The translations under genes were made by a program, and so were the position numbers. Shown here piece by piece: positions 12,780-24,885 of a stretch of DNA of 64,000 nt. Under the pieces are notes generated by a model. The model did not search any database. It was not told the origin of the DNA and saw only the letters and a program-made list of their open reading frames with translations. The DNA is from Pseudisothecium myosuroides (taxonomy: Eukaryota > Streptophyta > Bryopsida > Hypnales > Lembophyllaceae), in assembly GCA_951799445.1 (NCBI GenBank), contig OX637289.1, positions 23,064,245 through 23,128,244 on the forward strand, read 5' to 3'. How positions within the stretch are numbered: the stretch's first letter is position 1; each line of letters starts with the position of its first letter.

Positions 12780-13070
12780 TAAGGTAGGATGCTCCAGAAG
12801 CAACCTCTAACACAAAGGTATATTTTTCTGTCTTCAATGTACTAAAAGTATACATTTCAAGAGATGGCCACTTTTCATGACCACTATGTTTCAACTTCAA
12901 AAATTCATAACTAAATCCACAAAGGTCCAAAAATTATGAAATGACTTGGATTAGATGCCAAGTCCATTTTTCATTCTATGAAAATTTACTAAAAATTGTT
13001 TCAAGGAGCTTTTCTTCTTCCCAAATGCAATTAGCTCTTAGAAGGTCACTTTTATAGTAGACTACCTTAC
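12780..13070. mobile_element. MITE, GTAAGGTAGG family (copy 2)
   Basis: Ends TAAGGTAGGATGCTCCAGAA and, reverse-complemented, GTAAGGTAGTCTACTATAAA. The interior signature ATGACTTGGATTAGATGCCA is shared with the copies at 27681 and 60743. About 290 bp, non-coding. Confidence 0.6.
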
Positions 13071-16020
13071 TAACATACTGAGATTGTTGCGAGTTCTACA
13101 CTTATAATTGGCTAAAATTTTACTTTACATTGATTAGCTTATAATAAGGACCTTGCAGGCATGAGAGGCATTTTGAATCTCAATATGAATTTTCATGTAC
13201 TTCTTGATTTTAAGTGTTTTTAAGCTTAACTATAAAATTATAGCTTCAATAATCTACTTTTTATTCCATTATTTCTTTTCAAAATTGTTAAAATTGTAGT
13301 TTTTATGACAATTTTGAAGGTAGCATCTTTATAGCTTAAAATACACCACTTTTGAACTTTTTCTATAGAACTTCCCTCAATGTGAGCTCAGTGAGTACAT
13401 CAATTACACTACGATGTTTATCACTATGATCTCCATTTTTGTTGAAAGTTTCACACCATTTAAAGCATTTTTTCAATTATTATAAATTTTTTAAATAAAT
13501 TACTTTTAAAAATGATAAATAATTCATTTTAATATTTTATAATTATGATCTCTTCCAAATAAATTTCAGATATATATTGCTACTTAACAAAAAAAAATAT
13601 CAAAATTTTAAAAGGTATGTTTTAATATTAAAAAAACTAATGATGTTTGACCAAGCATGAACATAAAATGTCCTTTAAAGGTTGCTCAAAGATTTGATTT
13701 CAAAAACATCATTACTTTTTTTTTAGTTAATCCTTAATTGCTTAAGCAACCATGTATAGTCGTTTCGAAATTTCAACTCATTTGTGTGTAGATAGTTAAA
13801 CTCCTTTGGCTGTTCTAAAAGATTTTACAAGTTGTATTGAAGGTTAGCTATTGGAAGTTTTTATTTTTCACTGAAAAAAGTAAATATTTGATATAAAAGA
13901 GGTCCTCAAAAGCATATGTGTGCCATTAGTGAAAGAATAAAACTTGCCAATTTGACTTGATTTCCCGGCTTTGAACAAAGCTTACCAACTTCATTTAATT
14001 TGGGATCTAGAAAATTGTACTTATCCATTTGTTTTGGAAATTGTCCCAATACAAGGAGTAAAAAAATTTCATGATTTTTATTGTTGAAAATTTAAACATG
14101 CAAGTGTTGGTTTGGAGTTATTTGCAATTTCTACTTATAAAAAAATTGCATTTCAACACTTGCAAGGTTGATCGTGTAATAAGTTTGATAGCTCTTTATT
14201 TGAATTTAAGGTTTTTGAAAGTACATTTTAGTGTGCTAATACAATTTCTAGTTGTTCATGTCACCTCCAATTCCAAAAAAACTCTTATACTCAAATTTCT
14301 CAAACATTGTAGGAAGGGGCAGCATTAAAAAATAGAATACAGACATTTCTCTTGTTATAAACTACAATTGAACTCCTGTGCAATTTCACACTCAAAATTG
14401 GTATGCACACTAAAAAGCAAGCTCTTTAAGTTCATTTCTTCATTATAAAAATAGTTAGGTAACAACAATTTCGATGTGTAATACATCTTTTCATATACAA
14501 TCCATTTCTGTCAATACATAAAAATAAAAATGGGCTGCCAGATAATGCTGTCCGTTTCAAACCACAAACAGTTGGTTGTGTGGATTCTTAGGGGATAAAG
14601 GTTAAATTTATTTTTATGTGAACATTCCAGGTACATAGGACAATCTTGCAACTGAATATCAACTGAAAAAATGGAGAGTTTGTTATGTTTGTTTGCAGAA
14701 AACCAATGCAGGTATGTAAGAAAAATCAGTGGAAACAGAACTGGTACAAAAGACAATTTTATGACGTATTTATCAAGGGAATGGTGGATACCGAACTTGC
14801 GAGTTTGTTACATTTGTTGAAAGAATGCCATTGACAAGAATATGAGAGCATGAGATGTGTTCTAACCAGATAGAAAAGGATATTTAACCCCGTAACAATG
14901 CGGCGGCCTAAAAGTGTCTGATGGATGACAAAGAATTCAACTATGTCTATGTAAGACAGAAGTATAGATGTTCATCCTTGGAATTTTGCGTAAAAAAAGG
15001 TCTTGCATAGTAATTTGACCTCGAATGAGTGCTCTAGGATTTTTTTAAGCAAATGATTCACATGGTACTAAGAAGGTTGATTTCCATGGTGACCAACCCG
15101 GCGTTCCAAGGTTAAAAGAATGTGAAAACGTGACATTTGCTCATTTAGGGCTGGTTTTCACTACATCTCAAGTCCACAATTGTATTGAATTCACAAAATT
15201 TGATTTGATTTTGGGGCTTTGGGGCTTGATGCAGATTATAAGGGACTCAAAATTTGGGCTTTTTTATAGCCATGGAGGACAAACATGTTGTCCACATCAT
15301 CTTCACCCTTGGATTGAAAAGTTTGAGTGCAAAGGGATGATTGCAAGAAGCAATCGTACTATTTGTGTATAAGTGTTTTTTACAATTAACTTTATTTACA
15401 ATCTTTGTTCTACTCAATTTTTTAAGTTCTCATTGGCTAAATATTTGTTGTCTATAGTCTCTAACCTCTAATGTAAAGGGGGAGTTGACTTTCATAAAAA
15501 TTGATTGCATATTAGATATTAAATCATAAGACCTGAAAAGCTCATTTGTAGAATTTAGTTCTCATTTATTTAGTACTTTCACACTTTATATCTTTTATTA
15601 TCTGGTATTGAAATGCATTGATAATAAATACAATTAACTTTGCTAGAATTCTTTGTAACTCCTAAGCTCTCAACCTTAAGATAGTATACTCACTTTAGAA
15701 AATAATAATAATTCTTCCACAATGTCTACATTGTTGATTCACGTAGAATATTTGTTCTTCTTTTAATAATATATATAAAATACATTCTTTCTTGAAACTT
15801 CTTCAATGAATGTTACTAGAATGAAGTACATTTTTTTTGACACCAATGAAAATATTTTCATTTCAAGAAAAAATACAAGGACCCCAACCAAAATGGCTTG
15901 AGGGATTAGAGAAAGTAACATCTAGACAAAGACCTCTAAGATATAGGTAAAGCTACCGCCATGCATGTCCGTGAGGCTAGAGGCTAATGGCAATGCAGAC
16001 AACAAGTTTAGAACTAGTGA
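13071..16020. other. Gene-free AT-rich stretch
   Basis: No splice-consistent gene, no terminal inverted repeats, no RNA gene recognised. Short frames here (for example near 14071 and 15130) have AT-driven composition. Confidence 0.35.
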
Positions 16021-16371
16021 ATTTGGAAAACAAAAGTCCTAAGTCAGGTCGAAGAGTATCCATTTGGATTGGGTGCCAATAAAGGTGATGAAGATCCCAT
16101 TGATACATCATTTATTGATGAAGGTCTTTGTGAGGTTGATGAAGGCCATGTTATTCTTTTGGATAGACTCCTATTCTATCTTACTATAATCAAGGAAGTC
16201 GTGCTAAATTTTGATTGTGAATTCAATGTGGATCTTATGAATGCCATTAAAGGTAATATCATTCCTTTCAATCTACAAGGTCCAAATGATAACCGTTTGG
16301 AAAGTCATTCACACTTGGTTGATCTTGTTCAATCTCCTCAAATTTTTTTAAAGAAAATCTCTTGCTTCTAG
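16021..16371 (+). pseudogene. Unrecognised ORF remnant, about 116 codons
   Basis: An open frame follows a TGA at 16018-16020 and stops at 16369-16371. It has no in-frame ATG near its beginning. The composition is protein-like: an acidic stretch (GDEDPID, then DEGLCEVDEGH), then a Leu/Ile-rich helix-like stretch. No motif identifies a family. It lies among transposons and is probably a coding remnant of a mobile element or an isolated exon. A chance frame remains possible. Confidence 0.25.
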
Positions 16372-16531
16372 ATGAGCATCCGCCAAAGTTCCTTTATGTC
16401 ATGAGATATAATTAGAGTGTTTGTATTATAGACCCCCCATTGCCATGCATGTTGGGCAAAACTGCATTTCCAAAATTGATGCACATGACTAAGTCTCTTT
16501 TGATGTTTTGGGTACACTAGCTTAGAGATGT

Positions 16532-17020
16532 TTAACCCCTAAAGGACCATTGTCCGTTCGGGGGACAAATGGGACTTGGGGCAGGTACCTACGGGCTGAA
16601 ATTTTCTCCTAATTTTTTGAAACTTTTTGTGAATGTGAAGAATTGAGAGAGGTATGTGGCAGAAAAAAAAATTTGAAATCGGACCTTTGAGCGAGAAGTT
16701 ATGCCATTTCTTGGAATGTGTGGGGATGAGGGGCAGCAAAAAAAATTTGCAAAATTTTGATTTTTTTTAAAAAATATTTTTTTTCTCATAGAGTATATTT
16801 TTGTCTATCTGGAAAGCTTTGATTCATTTCATTTGACTTTGTTATGAGGAAGTTATGGACATTCTTGTTTTTCGGGCAATTAGAGCATCTTCTTGAAAAA
16901 ATAACTTGTAGGATTCATTTCTGAATGCTATTTTTGCAATTTTTCAAAAAAAAAAAATTCTCATGGTTTAATTTACTTGCTAGAACAATCTCACCATTGG
17001 GATTAGTGTATTTTAATTCC

Positions 17021-17098
<78 letters not shown>

Positions 17099-17529
17099 AT
17101 ATATATATTAGATTTTCCTTCTATCTCGTACCTACTTCTACTTAACAATTTTTTGAAGAATGATAATTAAGTTTTTTTGAATTTCTTTTTTTTCCTAGAC
17201 TCTCAACTCAATTCTCCACTATAAAGATTTAAAGCTCAAAACTCTGTACTACAAAAATTTTAAGTTAAAAATGTTCAAAGTCAAAAAATCAAGTTCCGCA
17301 ATGTGTTGAAAAACTTGTTTTTTCCACTTTAAACACAAATATCTTGCAATTTGTGCGGTCAAAAATTCTGAAATTTTTTCCACACTTTTTAATACTAGTT
17401 AGGTGTAAGATCCTATGGTTAGATGTGAAAAAAAAAAAAAAAAAAAAAAAATTTTTTACTCTTTGCTATAGAAATGGCAGTTTTGAGTGTTTTTTGGCAG
17501 AAAATAAGCCTCGGAACTTTAGGGGTTAA
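16532..17529 (+). mobile_element. piggyBac-like MITE, TTAA family 1, with ATCT microsatellite
   Basis: TTAA at 16532-16535 and 17526-17529. The left end is CCCCTAAAGGACC. The right end is more diverged (GGAACTTTAGGGG). The internal order is the same as in 11138-12065. An (ATCT)n tract at about 17021-17098, followed by (AT)n, has grown inside this copy at the position where other copies read CCATCTAAAATAT. Confidence 0.75.
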
Positions 17530-18032
17530 GTTTGGATTCACACATCTCTTCCATGCATCTATAGCTACCATCCTATGCCATGAAAGCTATAGGACCCTTA
17601 CTTCCTTGGACTTACGTTTCTTCATTTAGATAGTCTTCCATCAAAGGCAAAAATTGCAAAAAGAGGATGCCTTCCGTTTTTGGTCAACCAGGTTAGAGAT
17701 GGTATAAGTAAAATACGTCCTATTTGTATGAAATTCAAAAAAGGAAGAAAGTTGTCCTCACCCAGAAAATGAAATTGAATTAGATCCTAATCTAGGGCAT
17801 TGATTTGTCAGGTCTTGTAGGTTTCCTAGTGATGGTTGCAATGCACACTCACTCGATGGGCCCCTCAATTCTATGCCTACATCCTCTGCTTTCCAATTGG
17901 TAATGATCCTGGATGTATTGTTGGAGACATCGATATTTGGATGACCGTGTAGTAGATGGACTCCTATGGGATTTTCCAATATATCAACAAGTGAATGACG
18001 TGTAATCTCTTATCTGTAAAAAGCTGGAAAAC
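17530..18032. other. Gene-free stretch between two TTAA elements
   Basis: About 500 bp of single-copy-looking DNA with no gene or repeat I can define. Confidence 0.35.
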
Positions 18033-18952
18033 TTAACCCCTAAAGGATTGTTGTCCCTTCGAAGGACAAATTGGATTTTCGGCAGGTACCTACGAGCTAA
18101 ATTTTTGTCGTGATTTTTTTTAAAATTTTGAAGATAGAAGAATTAATAAGCTTTGTGGGAATATAATTTTTTTCACAATTGGTGCCCGGGAACAAAAATT
18201 ATGACCAAATAAGCTCAAAATAGGGGACAAGGGGCAGCTCGGGCAGCAAAAAAAAAAATCAAAAATTATTTAAAAAAAATTTGAATTCTTTTTCTCATAT
18301 ATTATATTTTTGTCTATCTGGGAAGCTTTGATTCATTTCATTTGGATTTGTTATGAGAAAGTTATGGACATTCTTGTTTTTTGGGCAGTTAGAGCATCTT
18401 CTTGGAAAAAATAACTTGTAGGATGCATTTCTGAATGCAAATTTTGCAAATTCTTTTTCATGGTTTTGTTTACTTGATAGAACAATCTCACCATTGGAAT
18501 TAGTGAATTTTAATTCCATCTAAAATATATTAATATTTTAGATTTTCCTTCTATCTCGTACCTACTTCTACTTAACAATTTTTTTAAGAATGATAATTAA
18601 GTTTTTTTGAATTTTTTTTCCTAGACTCTCAACTCAATTCTCCACTATAAAGATTTAAAGCTCAGAACTCTATAGTGCAAAAAATTTAAGTTAAAAATGT
18701 TCAAAGTCAAAAAATCAAGTCCCGCAATGTGCTGAAAAACTTGTTTTTTTCACTTTAAACGCAGATATCTTGCAATCTGTGCGGTCAAAAATTCTGAATT
18801 TTTTTCACATGTTTTTATACTAGTCAAATGTAAGATCCTACAATTAGATGTGATAAAAAAAATTAATTTTCAATTTTTTTTACTCTTTGCTGTAGAAATG
18901 GCAATTTTAGTGTTTTTTGGCAGAAAAAAGGCCTTGGTCCTTTAGGAATTAA
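18033..18952 (+). mobile_element. piggyBac-like MITE, TTAA family 1
   Basis: TTAA at 18033-18036 and 18949-18952. Left end CCCCTAAAGGATT, right end GGTCCTTTAGGAA (partly decayed). Includes the left-end hairpin GTCCCTTCGAAGGAC and the segment AATTGGTGCCCGGGAACAAA that the shorter 11138 and 16532 copies lack. Confidence 0.75.
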
Positions 18953-19452
18953 GCAATTTTGCATAGTTGGAGGCACTTTTTTCTAGAAAAAAAATATTTT
19001 CTCAGTATTAGCAATTGAAAATTATGAATTTTGAAAAAAAAAATTAGAATTTTTGGATAAGGCATCTAATTTCTTTAAATTTTCACAGTAGAACTCCCTA
19101 GGGCACCCTAAACCACACTCTAGTAAAGTTGCCTTAATTGGAGCACCAAAATCTAAAAAAATCAGAGCCCACCAATCTCAATTAAAGATGGGGATGGTTT
19201 CAAGGTACTTTCGGAGACACTTGTAGGGAACTTTACAATCAAAGTATAGGTACACTGATGGTTTGGGGTGGTGCTACCTTATGTTGAAGAGCATGTTGCC
19301 ATTGAACATCAGAGGTCTAAGAACCGGATGGGGGCCAGACTTCGGATTAGAGGTTTAAAGTAACGCCGGTGCTTGCCAATGTGCACTGGACGGCCAAAAT
19401 CGGAAATTCAAAATTGTAACAAGGCCTGTAGCAACTCCTGTAGTAGAACACC
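18953..19452. other. Gene-free stretch
   Basis: AT-rich DNA then a more GC-rich 19190-19440. No ORF of note. Confidence 0.35.
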
Positions 19453-20038
19453 TTAACCCCTAAAGTTCCAAGGTCATTTTTCTGTCAAAAACCACTCAAA
19501 ACTGCCATTTCTATTGCATTCACCTACAAAAGCTGAAAAAACATTTAAAAAAAATCTAACCATAGGATCTTGTATTTCACTTGTCAAAGTTCACGTGGTA
19601 AAAATTTCATCAAATTTGACCATACGGATAGGAAGATATTAGCATTCAAAGTTAGGCAAAAAGTTTTTTTTCAAGAACTACTTAGATTGCCCGAAAAACA
19701 AGATTGTCCATAACTTTCTCATCACTAGTCCAAATAGAATGAATCAAAGTTTTATATGTAGACAAAAATATTATATTTTAGGAAAAAAAATTAAAAAATT
19801 AATCTTAACTTTTTGTGATTTTTTTTTGGGCTGCCTACTGACCTCCATTTTTGGCTTTTTGTGCAATAACTTTTGCTTCTGGGCACCAATTGAAATAAAA
19901 ATTATATTTCCCAAAAGTTTATGTGTTTTTCTAGCTTTATAAGAATTTTTAGGAAATCATGATAAATATTGAGACCATATGAGCCTACCCAAAGTTGCAT
20001 TTTGGCCCCCATAGGGCCAATAGGACTTTAGGGGTTAA
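19453..20038 (-). mobile_element. piggyBac-like MITE, TTAA family 1, short inverted copy
   Basis: TTAA at 19453-19456 and 20035-20038, ends CCCCTAAAGTTCC and GGACTTTAGGGG. It is the reverse orientation with the middle deleted: the sequence jumps from the AGATATTAGCATTCAAAG block straight to the CCATAACTTTCTCATCAC block. Both termini are intact, so this is an internal-deletion derivative (586 bp). Confidence 0.7.
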
Positions 20039-21808
20039 AGCACTGGCACCCAATGAGGCCAAATAACCTCCAAAAGTGCCTCCGGAATCCCCCAAAGTTT
20101 TGTCTAGTAGGTTAAAAAAAGGTGTCCAATCCACATTTTGGCCCCTATAGATCTACATTCCCGGTTTGCAAGGACCGGAGGCTGGAAGGCAGGCCGAACG
20201 TTCAGTTTGGAAGTCTCAATTCAATGGAACCCTCCACGAGGTCCAAGAACTGGACGTCCGATTACTCAATGGCAACGGGCTCAAACTAGTTCATGCTCAT
20301 GATTATTGTCATCACCTATAAATCGGCCTCTCTTAATTTTTGCACTTGGAATCATCTTCTTGCTCCTTCTGATCACTTGGGTTTCCACTAGTGTGTGCAT
20401 TCTTTCTCTTAGCAAATATATATATATTCTATCCAGACTGCATGCATTATTTATTGTTTGCTATTACTACTATGGTACTAAATCCTAACCCTAATTTGAA
20501 TTTTGGCCCTACAAACTTATATAATCAAATCAGTTAAATCAATAATTCATCTATCTATGATGATGTGCAATGAAAATTGGACCATAAAAGTGCTTTGAAT
20601 GCAATAGATTTGTGATCCATGCCCATATCCTTTGTATAACTCTTCCAACACTACTATAAGTAACACAAGTCTCTCAAAAAATAATTCTTGAAAAGTCTAT
20701 TGCAAAAAATAGGAAACTAGTGACTACAATAATTATAAGGAACTAAATCACAATTATGTTGAAATCTTGGCAAAATCTAAGCAACTAGAATAAATTGCTT
20801 TTGTGATTTTGGCCCCTCTAAATACTACAATATATCAAGAAATGAACATGTCTTACAAGTGGCCATAAACCTCTCAAAGTCAATCAATATTTTATTTTCA
20901 AAGAATACCCCTCTCATAAAGAATAATTGAATTTTGTGTTTGCAAAGTTAGAATTTTCTGATTAAAATTAAAGTGTTGGGAATAGGGAATAACTTTTGTT
21001 TTTCATTTTTTTTGAATGATCAATTTTTATAAACTTTTTGGGGCAATAAAAACATGAATTGTTGCACTTAACTTAATTATTTGATCTTACGTAAGTGAAC
21101 ATGCTATTTGCCTACTATAATGAAGTACACTTTTCAAAACATTCACCCTCTACCCATATAGGGGCTAATAGTGATTACTAAATTTATTGAGTCTTCTTTT
21201 TTGAAAAATAATATATATACTGGGCCAATATGGTAGGAGGTTCACGAAGCGCCCATTTAAAAGCTTATTTCATTTTGGAGGACTCTAAACTCCTTGAAAT
21301 GTTTTTCAATAAATTTCTATAGAATAAAAAATGGAATTGGCATCTAATCTAAGTCATTTCATATTTTTGGAACCTTCATGGAATCTACTCTTATATTATC
21401 TTATATTAAATGAGGTTGTGTATTTTGTTTGTTTGATTTCCAAAAGTGTGCATCCCCCAATTGCGTTCTTGGTACCATTGGAGAGCTCTTTGTGAGGAGG
21501 GTTGCATGGACTTTGTTTCATGGCGTTCTCAGTCGTGACAGAGAAGGTATCGAATTTGAAAGTTTTATTGAATTAAAAAAACTAGAAAATTACTTTTATT
21601 TTTATTTTATTATATTGTGGCAACAATAGAGGGGTTGGTTATGAATTTTGAAGTTGGAATCAGGTAGGTTGCTATAAGTGTTCACCTCCGATATGTTCAC
21701 CACTGGTACATTGATGAAGTATTCCAGAAAGCCAAATGTACCTCTACGATATATGTGCAGAAGAAGACTCTTGTGGAACCTGGTCTATTTATATGCATCA
21801 CACTAAAT
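20039..21808. other. Gene-free AT-rich stretch
   Basis: Contains a fragment near 21228-21390 with the GTAAGGTAGG-MITE interior signature on the opposite strand (GGAATTGGCATCTAATCTAA). No gene recognised. Confidence 0.35.
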
Positions 21809-22041
21809 GAGTCTCACGAAGTGAGACTAGCAAGGTGAAAACACAAAAAATTTACCCCGAGGGAAAACGTAGGATTTTTTTTATTTTTCACACAATTTTT
21901 GTTTGAAAATTTTGAATCCATATTTGCGATCAGAGACCCCCAATTAGCTAGGGGAGGTCTACAACATACCCAAGCCTCGGCTCAAAATAGGGGCAAGCTT
22001 TTACTTTTACCCCCAAGAACTTGCGTTTTCACCCACTCATT
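21809..22041. mobile_element. Inverted-repeat element related to 55363-55638
   Basis: Shares with 55363-55638 the order GAAGTGAGACTAGCAAGGTG, AAATTTACCC, GCAATCAGAG-like, TTAGCTAGG, CTTTTACCCCCAA and a terminal TTGCGTTTTCACCC that is the inverse of the left GGTGAAAAC. The outermost bases are diverged, so the limits are approximate. Confidence 0.5.
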
Positions 22042-22429
22042 TGGCATCCTGCTATTTATACAGCTTCCTTGATATTTTCTGCCACTGGTCACTGAGCCAT
22101 TCAACGATAACTTGAATAAGTGCATCATTTCTTTTCTCAAAAATCAACCCTTGAGGGAGTCAAAAGGCGGATGCAAGAGTCCATTTGACAGTCAATTGAG
22201 CCGCAGTAACAATCAGTAACAAAAGGTAAGACTCATTGGACTGCTGAATTTTCTCATCATGGTTGGGTGGATCAATTTGGACAGGCCCCAGGGGCGACAC
22301 GTGTTCTTTGGGGACCCAGGGTACAAAAATTATTGGATTTTTCAACTGGTAGGATGAATTTAAAATTGGTTTCTTATTGGAGAGAAAAGACAAATTCAAC
22401 TCAAACTGATGGGAACAAGGAAGAGCAGA
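22042..22429. other. Gene-free stretch flanking the tandem array
   Basis: No feature recognised apart from proximity to the array starting near 22430. Confidence 0.3.
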
Positions 22430-23375
22430 ATGCCCCCCCAGTAGGGCATAAGGCCATCCGAATAATATTGTTTACCAATGAGGTAGGGACCTTTTTACAT
22501 CCTTCAAAAATGGGACCCATGTAGTGAACAAAATTGTCTTCTAGGGCTCCTCGGCCAACTCCAATCTTTGAATTAACTAATGAGTCCTTCCAAGGCATCT
22601 AGCAAAGCGTAGTACCTTCCCAGCATCGAGGAAGACCATTGCATGGTTATAAAATGTTATGACAAAAGCTAGCGAGAAGCCCAAGGGCCAAACCTCCCCA
22701 TTCATAACATTGTTTACCAATGAGGCAAGGGGCCCCTTCTACACGCTTGAAAAGAGGACCCATACAATGAAACGAATTGTCTTATATATGTCTCCTCACC
22801 CAACATCAATTTTGGAATTAATTGAGAAGTCCTTCCAAGGCATCTAACAAAGCATAGTACCTCATAGGAAAGACCATTGTTTGGTTGTGCAATATTATGA
22901 TAAAAGCCCAAGGGCCAAATCTCCCCATTTATAACATTGTTTATCAATGAGGCAAGGGTCCCTTATGCATGCTTGAAAAGGGAATCCATACATTGAACAA
23001 AATTGTCTTCTAGGGCTCTTCAACCAAGGTTCACCAAACTTGGAATTCATTAACAAGCCCCTCCAAGGCATCTAGCAAAGCATAGTACCTTCCTTGCATG
23101 GGAAGGTTCATTGGTTGGTTATACAATGTTATGACAAAAACTAGCAAAAAGCCCAAGGGCCAAACCTCCCCATTCATAACATTGTTTACCAATGAGACAA
23201 GGGTCTCTTTTGCATGCTTGAAAAGGAAACCCATACAGTGAAAAAAATTGTCTTTTAGGGTACACCAATTTTGAAATGAACTAAGAAGTCCCTGCAAGGT
23301 ATCTAGCAAAGCATAGTACCTTCTAAGTATAGGAAGGACCATTACTTGGAACAATGTTATGTTCTAGGACACCTG
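22430..23375 (-). repeat. Coding-like tandem repeat, about 240-bp unit, four units
   Basis: The anchor ATTGTTTACCAATGAG recurs near 22467, 22709, 22936 and 23181 (spacings of about 242, 227 and 245). On the minus strand the units translate into repeated peptide blocks: YYALLDALEGLVNEFQ, then LEDNFVHCMG, then SLVNNVMNGEVWPLGF. The spacing is close to 80 codons, and the units resemble each other at peptide level, but the frame is broken between units. I read it as a decayed gene made of roughly 80-residue repeats. Family unknown. Confidence 0.55.
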
Positions 23376-23681
23376 AAGGATTAGGAAATTGAAGTTTTTT
23401 TGTGACACATTAGAAGTCATTTTAACACTAGCCAAGTAGCATCAAGCTTAGCTAAATGTTTTTTGGCATCTCACTAATGTACACTTTTTTAATTTGTATT
23501 GTGTGACCTCTACTATATATGATTCTAATTATGAATTCAAATTTTTTTAATTTGATTGTCGATGGTAAGTAATAAGTTCTTGGATTTATCCCCAAGGAAA
23601 AATTTCAAATGAGATCCACCAGTTCAAATGTAATCTAATCTTGTCCAATTGCTGCAGCCATGCCTAATTTTAGGCTAAGAT
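23376..23681. other. Gene-free stretch
   Basis: Nothing recognised. Confidence 0.3.
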
Positions 23682-24619
23682 TTAATCCTTGAAGAACCAA
23701 GGCCTTTTTTCTGCTAAAAAACATTCAAAACTGTCATTTCTATAGCAAAAAGTAAAAAAAAATGAAAATTGTTTTTCTTTCCACATCTAACCATAGGATC
23801 TTAAACCTAACTAATATGAGAGTGTGTGGAAAAAATTTCAGAATTTTTGACAGCACAGATTGCAAGATATCTGCGTTTGAAGTGAAAAAAACAAGTTTTT
23901 CAGTACATTGCGGGCTCGATTGCGGGACTAGATTTTTTTTTATTTGAACATTTTTAACTTAAATTTTTTGCACTACAGAGTTTTGAGCTTTAAATCTTTA
24001 TAGTGAAGAATTGAGTTAAGAGTCTAGGAAAAAAAAATTCAAAAAAATTTAATTATCATTCTTAAAAAAATTGTTAAGTAGAAGTGGGTACGAGATAGAA
24101 GGAAAATCTAAAATATTAGTATATTTTAGATGGAATTAAAATGCACTAATCCCAATTTTGAGATTGTTCTAGCAAGTAAACTAAACCATGCAAAAAAACA
24201 TTTGAAAAATTTGAAAATTGCATTCAGGAATGCATCCTACAAGTTATTTTTTTCAAGAAGATGCTCTAACTGCCCGAAAAACAAGAATGTCCATAACTTT
24301 CTCATAACAAATCCAAATGAAATGAATCAAATCTTTCCAAATAGAAAAAAATATAATCTACGAGAAAAAAAAATTTAAGATTTTTTTTTAAATTTTTGCA
24401 AAAAAATTTTTGGTGCCCCCCGTCCCCTGTTTTGAGCTTACATGGTCATAACTTTTGTTCTCGAGCACCGATTGTGAAAAGAATTATATTCCCACAAAGC
24501 TTATCATTTTTTCTATCTTTAAAAAAAGTTTTAAAAAATCACGACAAAATTTCAGCCTGTAAATACCTGCCCGAAAATGCACTTATCACCCGAAGGGACA
24601 ACGGTCCTTTGGGGGTTAA
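23682..24619 (-). mobile_element. piggyBac-like MITE, TTAA family 1, inverted
   Basis: TTAA at 23682-23685 and 24616-24619. The terminus at 24603-24615 (GGTCCTTTGGGGG) is well kept, the other (TCCTTGAAGAACC) is eroded. An 82-codon open frame inside (24130-24378, + strand) also appears, as 74 codons on the - strand, in the 18033 copy. Other copies carry stops, so it is treated as element sequence rather than a gene. Confidence 0.75.
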
Positions 24620-24885
24620 GAGATGTAAGGGAGAGGGACCCTAATCAAATCCTTTAAGTATTTAAGACCATACAAAATTACAAACTAATGTATTAAATCT
24701 GAAAATTTGAAATTTGGAAATTTGAAGAAACGTAGGAAGTTCGACATGATTGATTTTCATTAAGAAAATCATGGAAACTCATTGTTAAAAATCTAATTTA
24801 AAAAAAATGATAACAACAAACTAAATTCATACATTGTATCTATGAAGGGTCAAGTAATTGTGGTTACAAAGAATTCCTAAATATG

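Noticed and set aside
16925..17170. 81-codon frame across the ATCT microsatellite
   Set aside because: The peptide is a Ser-Ile-Tyr-Leu repeat produced by the microsatellite.
22430..23375. CRISPR-like or satellite array
   Set aside because: Units are 230-245 bp with no short direct repeat/spacer pattern, and the similarity is coding-like on the minus strand.
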